DNA of 64,000 nucleotides, taken from the NCBI GenBank assembly GCA_022592445.1, contig JABYQR010000172.1:27383-91382 (forward strand). Reading direction: 5' to 3'. The notes under the pieces were generated by a model. That model was not told the origin of the DNA. It searched no databases and worked only from the letters and a program-made list of their open reading frames with translations. Every line of letters starts with the position of its first letter. Positions within the stretch are counted from its first letter, which is position 1. Source of the DNA: Cytidiella melzeri (lineage: Eukaryota; Basidiomycota; Agaricomycetes; Polyporales; Irpicaceae). Made by a program: the position numbers and the translations under genes. This document shows, in pieces, positions 1 through 10,061 of this stretch.

Positions 1-680
1 ACCTGGATATGGTACGCATTGTACTACTTCTGCGCAAATTTACCAAGTTGGAGTGGCTCGAATTGGCCGATATCATTAACGAACCTCATCCGAAGAAGGG
101 GCCACGAACCATCCTCCGGAGATGCCTCACATGCAGCATCTGAAGGACTTGTGCTCGCGTGAATGATCAACGTCTCTACTGTCTCTTATATCCATCCTGG
201 AGGTTCCCGTTCTGTCCAGGTTCAGAATTAGACCCGGGAGCCGCCTTCGCAAAGCGTCCACGAGTCAGTTGTTCGCATGTTGGTGCAATGGGACTGAGAC
301 TGGGTAGCCTCACGTCGAGTGGCAAACAGCGACGTACGAGCTTTTCTTCACAGGCTGACTTTCGATAGTCACGGACATTCAGCCACCCTCGAGTATCAAG
401 CCACTTTCGATTCTCTTTCCCTCCAAATCGAACTCCAATTGTTGACTCCCGATTGCTTGGACGAGCTGTGCCGTGAGCTTCCGCCAAATACTCCCCCCCC
501 CTCCCTTTGGGCACCTTGTAGTCATAGCTCAAGGTCAAGATTGAACGGAGCGCGGAAACCCGATCTCTGTCATTTTGCAACAATGCGCAGTCATTAGTCC
601 TGCGCGCGAAGTATTCAAGGAGTTCCATGTTAATGCTTGCGTCTACGTTCGTTACCAGATTCGTCAGGTGAAGGAAAATC
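1..680 (+). pseudogene. Truncated F-box gene copy
   Basis: This stretch is a decayed copy of the 3' half of the intact F-box gene at 1313-3109. The first 170 bases align with the part of that gene around 2101-2270, sharing the ORF segments for a leucine-rich strand and the MQHLK motif. The last part (about 600-660) aligns with the coding region just before the intact gene's end (a K-x-F-x-V-x-A-x-V-like pattern). The frame shifts several times and no open frame of family length remains. The copy starts before the window, so its 5' part cannot be judged. A 177-codon minus-strand frame over the same DNA is taken as an antisense shadow. Confidence is good that it is a paralogous remnant and poor on its exact right edge. 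Confidence 0.75.
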
Positions 681-700
681 AGGTACGTCGCTGTCTCTGC

Positions 701-1312
701 TCGTAACATGTCCCGTTGTTGGAGCGTTGCATCTCAGAACGCTCACGAGGCAATGTGGGAGAACGTATTGGCATCGATCAAGCTGAGTAGTACCTACTAA
801 GTTCCCTTAGTAATCAGGAACGTGGAGGTTTATCATCGTACAATATACTACACTTATTCTGCAGAACTCTTGGTCATGACCATGAACCTTCGAACCAGCT
901 TACCTTGATAGCACACCAAAGACGTCTTCCAGTGCGTTTGTGGATAAGTACTGCCACTGCCGCTTCTGGTAGCCTTGGTCGAAGCGCCCAATAAGGCTAT
1001 GGCTGGAACGTGAACGTTAGTAACTACTACTACTAGGTACATCCACCACACAGGAAACCTTACTCTGTCCTCTGCGTTCAACATCCCCGAGTGAAAGAGC
1101 GGTTCGGAGCAGCAACATCGTCGCAAATCAGTACTCACCTGTGAGTATCACTACCCTGACCTTCAATTCTGACATTGACCGTTTCCTGTCCATTGGCCCC
1201 TATTTGTCTCCAACGGTCACTTCGCCCCATAAACCAGACACTGGTACTGCATCATGAGTTGTTGCGATGTCTCGGCCAGGTGTGTTCGCTCAGAGCTCCG
1301 TAGCTTGATTAT
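701..1312. other. Intergenic, no gene seen
   Basis: This lies between the F-box remnant and the intact F-box gene. It holds only short open frames without recognisable motifs. It presumably carries the promoter of the gene starting at 1313, but no clear TATA box was found. Confidence 0.5.
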
Positions 1313-3109
1313 ATGACCAACATATTCATGATCAGCGAAGCCAAAGGGGAGGGCCATAATCCAAGAGATTTCTCAAACCTGCTTCTCATGGAAGACGTCG
1401 ACCGAGTCATTGAGCAGATGGACTCAGAGATTCAGCGCATCAAAGAAAAGATGGAACTAGAGCTGCAACGCGTTTTGGAGCAGGAGCGCGTTCTTTATGC
1501 GCACAGGAACACCCTTATCCCCATGTCCAAACTCCCTCCCGAGGTTCTCCGCATGATCTTCAGGCAATCTCAGTGGACAGCCCCGTGGCAGAGGCTAAAT
1601 CCTGCATTTGCTCAAGTGTGTAGCCAATGGAGGACGCTCGCCTTGAACGATCCGTTTTTATGGCGCACCCCCTATTTTTACCGCCAGAAACATCTGTCGG
1701 AAACGCTGAACCGCGCGAAGGACTTGCCTTTAATTATACGGCATGATTGCTATGTACAGGAGGACACATTTGAGGCGGTAAAAACTACTCTGGAGAACAA
1801 GACCGTCGAGCACTTGGAGTTACTGTTCTCTGGCAGGTCCGACCGTCAGGTTGGCACCATCTCTAGGCTAGTATTCGAGAAGTCGCGCTTGTCGCTGAAG
1901 TTTCTGGCTCTAGAGAACGGCGCAAATAAGCCTGTAGCCCTCCTCCGCAGCGGCCGGGAGGGTAATTCACTACCATTTCCGCTCCTGCGGTGTCTTCGCC
2001 TCGTGAACTGCACGCTACCACTGGAGCTGCACTGCTTTCCGAACCTCACTACGCTCGAGCTCTGTTGCAAGTGCTCTCAACAGCTGGTTGATCAGGCGAT
2101 TCACATGAACTTGGCAAGCATTGTACTCGTACTCCGCAATTGTCCCAAGTTGGAGAGGCTTGAGTTATCCAAGGTCATCAAGGATCCTAATGTCAGCCCA
2201 CCAGAACAAGGGGTCATTGAACATCCCCCAGAGAACTTTCGCATGCAGCATCTGAAATATTTGGGCTTGCGCGATCGTTCCTCGCTTTTACTACCCCTCA
2301 TATACATCCTTGAGCTTCCTGCTCTGTCCAAGTTGGAAATCACAAGCAGTTACTCCGACAGTTTCGACGATGTGCGCGCGTTGCTGCAATCAGTCAAAGA
2401 CTGGATATCCTCAACTTTTGCTACAAATAGCGACGTTCGAGCGTTTGTCTACCAACCGACGAACGTTGGTATTCACAAACGTGAACCCACCCTCCGTGAA
2501 GCCACCCTCAAGTACGAAGCCACCTTCGACTCTTTTTCTCTGCAGCTGGCCATCAAAGTCGTAACTGCCAGGGGTTTCAACGAGTTGTGCCGTCAGGTTC
2601 CGCTATTCTTCATCTCCCCGGAAAGTGTAGAAAAGGTCGTCATTGACACAACCGGATTGAGTATACCTCTGCGCGGTGTCTGGGGACATATGGCCCCTTT
2701 CGTTTCTGTCGTGGAGATTGAGGCGATTCGACCTGCACCGAGGGAAAGGCTATTGGAGACCATCAGGCCGCTGGCTTCAAGTACGAAAGCGACTTCAAAA
2801 CACGCCCTGCCCTTTCCTTCTCTGCAGCGACTGTGTATCACGTCCATAAATCTGTCGGTGTTGCTCTCGATGTCGAACGGTGAAGAGATAACTTGGCTTG
2901 GTTATCTTGCGCTCATAGCCAAAGAGCGCAAAGAGCACGGCAGCCCAATCTCTGTTACTTTGCGACGCTGCACATCCACCATCCCTGCAATCGAGGTGTT
3001 CAAGGCATTTGGTGTTGATGCCTATGTGCATGTATATGACGAGACCATTCACAATTATAATCCGGTAGGTAGACACGAGGTCTCTGCTAGCATTACAACC
3101 CGTCGCTGA
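1313..3109 (+). CDS. F-box domain protein
   Basis: One uninterrupted frame of 598 codons. It begins with a charged helical, probably coiled-coil stretch (about residues 28-65) rich in E, R and Q. An F-box follows, with the typical LPPEVLRMIF core near residues 75-90, then S-QWRTLALNDPFLWR (about 110-125), the usual continuation in Agaricomycete F-box families. The rest has irregular leucine-rich strands (LRCLRLVNCTL, LTTLELC). Such proteins couple substrates to SCF ubiquitin ligases through Skp1; the substrate is not predictable. A GT..AG intron just before the stop (about 3064-3121) would swap the last residues for a short alternative tail ending near 3185. Three broken relatives lie at 1-680, 51108-52147 and 52394-53426, so this is the only apparently intact member here. 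Confidence 0.85.
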   Translation: MTNIFMISEAKGEGHNPRDFSNLLLMEDVDRVIEQMDSEIQRIKEKMELELQRVLEQERVLYAHRNTLIPMSKLPPEVLRMIFRQSQWTAPWQRLNPAFAQVCSQWRTLALNDPFLWRTPYFYRQKHLSETLNRAKDLPLIIRHDCYVQEDTFEAVKTTLENKTVEHLELLFSGRSDRQVGTISRLVFEKSRLSLKFLALENGANKPVALLRSGREGNSLPFPLLRCLRLVNCTLPLELHCFPNLTTLELCCKCSQQLVDQAIHMNLASIVLVLRNCPKLERLELSKVIKDPNVSPPEQGVIEHPPENFRMQHLKYLGLRDRSSLLLPLIYILELPALSKLEITSSYSDSFDDVRALLQSVKDWISSTFATNSDVRAFVYQPTNVGIHKREPTLREATLKYEATFDSFSLQLAIKVVTARGFNELCRQVPLFFISPESVEKVVIDTTGLSIPLRGVWGHMAPFVSVVEIEAIRPAPRERLLETIRPLASSTKATSKHALPFPSLQRLCITSINLSVLLSMSNGEEITWLGYLALIAKERKEHGSPISVTLRRCTSTIPAIEVFKAFGVDAYVHVYDETIHNYNPVGRHEVSASITTRR

Positions 3110-3185
3110 CTCTGAACATCAGAATTCCCCTTACACGCAGAAAGATGTGTTGCCATCTATGAGGCAGGCGACGAAGGATGCTTAA

Positions 3186-4761
3186 ATGTGCGTGGTAGTG
3201 AAGTTTGTAATGTACAGTATAGCTTCCCTCAGTCCGAAGAACAGCTATTCGTGAGCATGATCCCTCGAGCTAGATAAATCAAGTCGTTGCCATGGGACGG
3301 ATGCGGGTTCCTTCCGCCTGGTAAATCACTAAGTACATATCTACTCTGGTCGTGCCTCTACTTCGTTATCCAGCTCAGATTCACCAAGGGCAGTACGCGA
3401 GGTGTCAAAGGAATCAGGTTCGGACGCCGTGGGCCGTCTCCTTCCAGCAGCGTTCCGACCATGAAATCGAGTAGAACGTCTGCCTCGCGCACCACCCGGC
3501 CTTTGAGCTTGCTTCATGAGCTTCTCACCTAGTGAAGCTGCCAGCGAGTAGATACACGTTTACCTCTCACCCGGAAGAGTACGCTTGTAGATAACTAAGG
3601 CCATAGCCACGCCCTATTCTTCCACTCAAATATGCGCAGTACCTCTTCGTCGGATGGTTCTCGCTCTTGGCCCAATCAACTAAATTGCACCTGGTGAAGC
3701 CCCCAGCTCATAGGTAGAGCTAATGTGTAGAGGACGTACCAGCGGTCTCTGCATTACGACCCCTTCTGTGGCAAGCGACTGCGAAGGGAGTATCCCCCCA
3801 CATGCAACCACTTGCCAGGTCGTATCTGAGTTATAAGGCACTACAACGGTTGAGCACCCGCTTGTTTTGAACTGAAATACAAGCAGAATTCCGGCATGCT
3901 GTGGTGCGTGAGGATTGCGCTGGAGAGTGGGGGCGTTTGGTCGTGGCAATCTCAAGGTAGATCGCTGGGAAGTTTTCGCCGTTCAAGTGGCCAATGTGCT
4001 CTCTGTTGGATGATTGGCCTTTTGGAACATAATCAGGATACTAGTCGTTCCCGAGGGTGTTGCGCCTTGCATGAACGGAGACATTGTCTTTTGCGCCAGG
4101 TTATTGTCTGGGGTGACAAGGAGAGTATTGGCGTGGTGATCTCCCGCCTCTGGCTTTCTCATAATCAAAAGACATGCTTTCGCACCAAAGTGGCCTAGCT
4201 CAGCTTGGTGTTGAACTTATCGCAGTAAAGACGGAACACACCTTGACGAGTGCGTGTCCCCTTTGCAGGCGTTTTTGTCGACAGAACTTGATCGAGCAAG
4301 TTCGTGCCCACGGTGTGCTTGAGACTACCGCGGCATCTTTGCTACCCTGTTCTGAGCAAAGTCAGGATAAACAGCTCATTAGGACATCTTCAACCTTTCT
4401 AGCCTCGGCGCGTTTGAGGTCGTCTATCGAGTCCCTCGCAAACTTTGCAGTGTTTGCACGACTGAACAATATCGACTGAACATCAAACCTATGAACATGA
4501 GCGCTAAGAGCAGGCATGCCGTGAAGTTGATCGCCGATCCTTCATGATCTATCATTGAGCGCTTGTTTAGAGCAATCAGATATTTACATGAAATATTCAC
4601 GTTCGAATCTTTCTCACTGACCATCCCGTATCGTGCAACCAGCTGCTCAACCTCGAGCCTCTCTCTACCGAGTCAGTAATTTCATGCTTCAAAGGTTGAG
4701 CTGCTCAGTGATTAGAACGTATCAGGCTGTAGCCAGGCCTGCTTTTCAACGATCCTTCACG
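3186..4761. other. Intergenic, no gene supported
   Basis: About 1.6 kb between the F-box gene and the MTA phosphorylase gene. Several open frames of 60-100 codons occur on both strands, but none shows domain motifs, a signal peptide or consistent intron borders. The last 130 bases are open in frame with the downstream gene and may be a 5' extension of it (see findings). Confidence 0.5.
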
Positions 4762-5908
4762 ATGGCAGCTGAAAGCAAAGGTAGAGACAAGAAATGCTAC
4801 TCTCACGGCTCATGCTCACCTTTGTCGACGCACAGTACTCGTCGGTGTCATTGGTGGCAGCGGTCTCTACCACCTGGACAACTTGACAGTAATGTTAGTT
4901 GCCGCCTAAGACGCCAGAAACTGCCCCCCACTAATTTATAATCCCTCGCAGAAAGCAAATCAACCCCGAGACGGTAAGCAATCCTTACAGCACCAAGTAT
5001 TGTGGGCAAAACCTAAATCAGTGGCTGTAGCCGTGGGGCTTTCCCAGCTCCCCTATCTCCATCTGCGCTCTACCCTCTGGAACTCAGGTCGCCTTCCTCG
5101 CCCGCCACGGCGCAGGACACTCCATCAGCCCTTCCGCCGTCCCAGTCCGCGCCAACATCGCCGCCTTCAAATCCCTCGGCGTGAAAGCCATCCTCGCATT
5201 CTCGGCCGTAGGCTCCCTGCGTGAGGAAATCGCGCCCGGCGACTTTGTCCTTCCCACGCAGATCATTGATCGCACCAAGGGTGTCCGCCCCGCGAGCTTC
5301 TTCGAAGGCGTGGGCATCGTCGCACACGCATCTTTTGGAGATCCGTTCAGCAACAAATTCGTCAACTGGCTGGAGAGTCGCGTGAGGAAGGTGGTGGAGG
5401 AACATGGGCAGGGATCCAAGTTGCACACTGGTAAATGTATCATTTGCATGGAAGGCCCTCAGTTCTCGACGAGGGCAGAGAGTAAGATGTACAGGGCATG
5501 GGGCGCGGATATCATCAACATGAGTGTCCTACCGGAGGCTAAGCTAGCGAGGGAAGCCGAGCTGGGGTACGCTCTCACGGTCTTATCGAATCTCTATGAA
5601 AACACCACTGACACTTACTACGCAGATACGCTCTCATCGCCACTTCGACCGACTACGATTCTTGGCGCGAGGGGGAGGACGCTGTCACGTCTGCAGACAT
5701 ATTCAAGGTGTTGCAGGCTAACGCCGCCTTGTCGCGCACTGTTGCTGCCACCGTGCTCGATGACCTCCACGAGGCCGCCGAAGCAGGCGATATCCTCACG
5801 GAGACCGTTGGCTCCATGAAGTTCTCCATCATGCCCCGCTCGGAAAAGAGTAAGGACGAGGACAGAGCGAAGCTGTCGTTTGTCCTTCCTGAATATTTCA
5901 GTAAATAG
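4762..5908 (+). CDS. MEU1: S-methyl-5'-thioadenosine phosphorylase
   Basis: It cleaves 5'-methylthioadenosine with phosphate to adenine and 5-methylthioribose-1-phosphate in the methionine salvage pathway. The first exon (MAAESK) ends at a GTAGAG donor near 4782. The next exon encodes [10 protein letters not shown], the phosphate-binding loop of the PNP/MTAP family. Further exons carry [32 protein letters not shown], then [10 protein letters not shown] and [16 protein letters not shown], both hallmarks of MTA phosphorylase, and end with FVLPEYFSK. Several short introns interrupt it. I chose the ATG at 4762 because it directly precedes the conserved core. In-frame ATGs at 4633 and 4684 would add a basic N-terminus without acidic residues. 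It is convergent with the gene at 6331-8744. Identification is firm; exact intron borders are less so. Confidence 0.93.
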
Positions 5909-6330
5909 AATGGGGCAGAGCGTCAGAGGAAGTGGATTGTGAGAGTGAAATCTTTGTAGAAAACAAATGTACATGTCGAACGAATGTAGAGATACACTCA
6001 AGTCGTTGATATTGATTGTTGTGTCTATCAAGAAAACATACGATAGCATTCAGCAACAGGACGGTCATGGAATTGTAGAGCCTACAAGTCTCGCCTAACA
6101 TGAAACCGGTCGTGCAGTCGATGAGCTGGATCGAGCAAGGAACGTTCCTGCTCCGGAGAAACAACATACCAGCCCATGTAAAAGATGGGTAACACCATTG
6201 CAAGCAGTGTCAGATGTCATTCCCACGGAGTAGAACATCTTCGAACCGCGGATCGACCTAATCGGCAGGGACCGCATTAATGTTACGCTGGACTCTCTGG
6301 TCTACGTCAAAGCAAAGGTACTACCGTACG
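5909..6330. other. Convergent 3' intergenic region
   Basis: The shared 3' flank of the MTA phosphorylase gene (+) and the uncharacterised minus-strand gene. Only short frames are seen, and I identified no repeats. Confidence 0.55.
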
Positions 6331-8744
6331 TCAATCGACATCGTCCAACGAGGGCTCAGTGGCAGGAGGGGTACTAGCAACGCCAGCACCGAATGGCGTC
6401 GCGAAGAGGAACGGGAGCCCAGCGGTGGTTTGAGGTGTCGGCGTAGATGGTCCTGCGAACATCGGAATATACGGAGAGATGGGCCTCGAGATCACACTCT
6501 GCCCGTTGCTCGCACCAAGATGAGGCGGTGTGGTCAAGCTTGGCTCCTTGTCCGGATCTGAAAGACGTTTTGAACTCGATGCTGTCGCCTGGCTCAGCGA
6601 TGCATTTGCCTGGCCACTTGGCAGCGACACCGGGAACATCGGTGGAAGTGGCACAGACGCAGTAGTCGGCGTAGTGGCAGCGGCAGAGATCGACGACTGA
6701 TCAAAGGACGAAATTGTGTTGTTAGTGCTGCTACTGGCGGAGGTCGAGGGTCGAGCCTCCGCCTTCTTTCGCTTCTGCAGCTCTGCTTTAGCAACGTTCC
6801 ACTTCCGTTTCTGGATTTTCGCAAACGCGAGAAGTGCGTCAAGGCCATCACATACGAATTGTTTGCTGGGTCGATCGTCTAGCCTGGGAGCGATGGTGCC
6901 AAGTTAGCAACGGCTCGGAGCTATGAAGCAACTCGTGGACTTGCCTGCCTATCATCTCTTCGGTAACGTCAGGAGCGCGTAAGAATGGCATGAATTCGAT
7001 GAGGAATTTGTACGTTGTGAGCAGCACAGCCGATCCGTTCTTCAACCTATGTGCGACATCCACCCAACTCTCAAATCGACGTTTCAAGGCGGGGCGAAAT
7101 TCATGTCGAAGATCTTCGAGGTCAGGGTCGTGTGGGTCCAGGTCAAGGTACGTATATGCATCATCGTCAGGATTCATCCCTGGCATCGGAGGCACTCCCA
7201 TCATCATGGCGGCGAACATGAAAGGGATAGGGGCGTCTGCTCCTGGCGAAGATATCGAGTCGACCCATGTCTCAATACGTGCGCGCCTTGGAGCACCTGA
7301 AGGAAGCTTGATGACTTGAAACAGCTCGTTTCTATTCGCAGCGACATCCAGACGGGAATATGAAAGGAGGAGGGCTTGTCTGACTGTGCGCGCTGTATCG
7401 ACCAGTTCCTTCCGAAGGATGCTCAGACCGAGCTCTGCGTGACCAACCTCAGACAGTGCGATCACAGCCTTTTGCAATGCCGGTGCATCGCGAGGGCGGA
7501 TTAAATGCGAGTGGTTTTGGAGAAGCCGGGTGATCGCAGGTCCGTTGCATTCGCCGGCGTAGATCTCTAGAGCGACTGCCATGGCATCCGAGCATGTCGT
7601 CGCGACGCTGTCTAGCATTTCGTGAAGCTCTTCTGACAATGAGTTGGGGTCTGTTGCGATGCCGATGAGCGTGTCGTATAACCGACTGGAAGGTAAAGCC
7701 TCGAAATTCCGCTTCATCACATCCTCGGTTAGGGCGCGAAGTTCAGTAACGCAGCTGCGGATGCGCAAGGGCCAATGTCGACTCCTTGAAGTTCCAACGT
7801 CCTCCCACTGACCAACAGAAGATGATTCGCCTGCGTCGTCAGTATTGTCCCACTCTTCCTCATCCGCCTCGTCTTCGTCCTCTTCGTCACCTACAGTGCA
7901 AAATTGGATACCATGGCTGCATACATAGAAGTATTTCACGTACCGATACTTCCACCGCGGAGAATCCTGATGAGAAAGGGCCATCCGGAATTGGTTTCAC
8001 AATCCTTCAGCATTTCCGAGACCAGCTGCCGATGGCGACGCTTTCCGCTCGCCAGCATGCTGAGAAACATATCGCGCCAAATGAAACCCATGACGACCTC
8101 CAAGTTTGGGGCTCCATCGACGTCAAAGCGTTTGACTATGCGACCTGACTTGGTCTTGATGACCACGGGTATATACATGTTCGACAAAGAACAGTTGCAG
8201 CTGCAACAGGTGTCGAGAATTAGATAGGAGCGGCTCGTGATATTGTACGACGGAATTACCACGAGCGTACGCTTGCCAGACGGGTGAGAGTGTCGCAGAT
8301 GAACAACAAACACTCGTGGACGAGTTCGTAGTTGACATTGTGCTCGTACGCCATGCTCCAGACGTCGTTGAGCCAGTCTGTACAACTGTTGAGGATCTCG
8401 CTCAAGATCTCGGGTTTGCTCGATTTATCCATGACAAAGGCTCGTTTGGAGTCTTTTTCAAGTTCTTCCAGCAAGAGGTTGACCTCTAGCTTCTTTGCTT
8501 TGAGGTCGAGCACAGGTATGTTACGGTGGCGGCGGTGCAGGCGTGTAACTGCTGCATTGACCTTTTTTGCTCTCTGTCGGGGAACATGTTTCAGCAGTGG
8601 GATAAGTTGGTTCTCCACGAGTGACTGCTGTGCGTCCAGAGGCAGGGAGCGGTACAACTCAGAGAACCTGTAGTCGCAGCCTGAGGTCTGAATATTTCTG
8701 TAGTCACAGCAGACTCACCTAGCGCTATCTACACTGGAGGCCAT
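6331..8744 (-). CDS. Uncharacterised acidic/helical protein
   Basis: A multi-exon minus-strand gene. A tiny first exon (MASSVDSA) joins, through an intron whose acceptor is at about 8670, to RFSELYRSLPLD and a long helical segment with alternating basic and leucine residues. A middle exon has a very acidic run (EDEDEADEEEWDNTDD) near 7870-7850, then a helical body of about 300 residues that looks like an alpha-solenoid, with a proline/methionine stretch near 7200. The end is Ser/Thr/Pro-rich low complexity (PTTASVPLPPMFPVSLPSG). A GTTGCTAAC donor with acceptor at about 6884 joins the body to LDDRPSKQFVCDGLDALLAFAK. No catalytic motif or known domain was recognised. Consistent splicing and codon use argue that the gene is real. 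No function is assigned. Confidence 0.75.
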
Positions 8745-9060
8745 TGCATAACGCCTTGATGAGGCCAAACGTAGAGCCCGCTCGATGCAAAAAGACTTAC
8801 GCTGGTCGAGAGGTGTTGAGAGACACGAGACAAGTGGTGAACGTCTGCGCGTTTCTCGAGTAAGCGGACGCTCATGAGCGTGATCGCGATCCGTGACCGC
8901 GACACTGGCGACGGCTCTGAGCTTAGTTATAACATGTCACAGAGGCAAATAGTCGTTCAAAAGTAGAAAAAAGCAAACGCCAGCTATAACTCTGGGCTGC
9001 AGGTTTTTGGGAGACTTCAAGTGCATGAAAGGGCCGTAAGACTCGCGACAAATGAAAGAC

Positions 9061-9106
9061 CACGTGCTTCCCACGTGCAATTTGGGCGTTCAATACCCAT
9101 ATAAAA
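9061..9106 (+). promoter_or_regulatory. Two E-boxes plus TATA box
   Basis: Two CACGTG motifs (9061-9066 and 9072-9077) stand 23 bases upstream of TATAAAA (9100-9106). CACGTG is the site of Cbf1/Pho4-type bHLH factors in fungi. The layout is that of a strong focused promoter firing rightward, yet no convincing gene follows before the carboxypeptidase at 10062. Confidence 0.55.
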
Positions 9107-9247
9107 TGCTGACGGGAAATTTTTTTTTCTCCCGCCGACTGACGTTCACGTCCACTCCTCCTCACAATGACATTCAACTTTTTCTTCTGTTATTCGTCGT
9201 GAAAGGCCGTTTTCTTTTTCGCGACCCACACGCTGCAGCCTAGGGAC

Positions 9248-9364
9248 ATGGCGGACGATGCCTTCGTCGCCTCTACTTGCGAGTGGAAGATCAACTTCTG
9301 GAACTCGGTCCACGCTCGACGACCCAATCTGCTGATGTCTGCGTGGGTGGTCGAGTACTAAACT
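9248..9364 (+). CDS. Possible small protein of 38 residues
   Basis: A short frame beginning MADDAFVAST and ending WVVEY sits about 140 bases downstream of the TATA box at 9100-9106. It is preceded by an 11-codon upstream frame at 9167. It has no recognised motif. It may be a small protein, one exon of a spliced gene, or chance. The rest of 8745-10061 contains nothing else I can support. Confidence 0.2.
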
Positions 9365-9956
9365 GTGCTCACATTCGTATGGTGCGTACGTGTTTCTTCG
9401 CTTCTGTACGGATGCTGTCTTGGTTATCTGCTCCTTCCCATGTGGCACTTGCCTTTCGTGTTTCCTGGCCTCCAAGGAGTGGATACGCTTTCGCATCTGT
9501 ACGGACGATAGAGCACTGTTCTCGTAAATAAATCCGTTATCTTTCTCATACAAATGTGCATACAAGCACATTCTCGTGCGATCGGCCCAGGTAAGCCGTA
9601 GTACTAGTCATCTGGACCTCCCGCTGCAGTTATCTCTCATAATGTTACTGCACGTCCGATTAGTCGCAGCATTACAATCGCTTTTAGCTGATAATTTTCA
9701 CCATAGCAACTGCAGGTGTCGACGACAGTGCGAGACAATAACACCGTTGGTGCTGTCATTGCAACCTACAATTACGTCTGGTAAGCGCTCCGCGCTGTCG
9801 AGCCTCTTGCCTGCGTTGATCCTTGCTTCATCAGTGTTCTGCCGCCTATCGTAACACGGTTGATTCAACCATATGATCATGCCATCGGACTTCCAGAATA
9901 AATCACACCTGTAGCTGGCATGTCATTGCACCGGGTCCCGAAAGATGACCGTGTGG

Positions 9957-9964
9957 TATATATA
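9957..9964 (+). promoter_or_regulatory. TATA box of carboxypeptidase gene
   Basis: A TATATATA core inside the palindrome GGTATATATACC lies about 100 bases upstream of the ATG at 10062. This position suits a TATA box for the secreted carboxypeptidase. Confidence 0.55.
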
Positions 9965-10061
9965 CCGCCCAACTTTGCTGGGAAGCACCTCGACTACCGC
10001 CGCACCAACACCACCACACACAGTGCCCTCGGCGAGTATTACCCTGTTCATTCTGCCCGTA

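Noticed and set aside
176..709. 177-codon minus-strand frame
   Set aside because: It lies opposite the F-box remnant, whose homology to the neighbouring gene is on the plus strand.
9146..9571. 141-codon minus-strand frame
   Set aside because: No motif, no promoter on that side, and it lies opposite a strong rightward TATA region.
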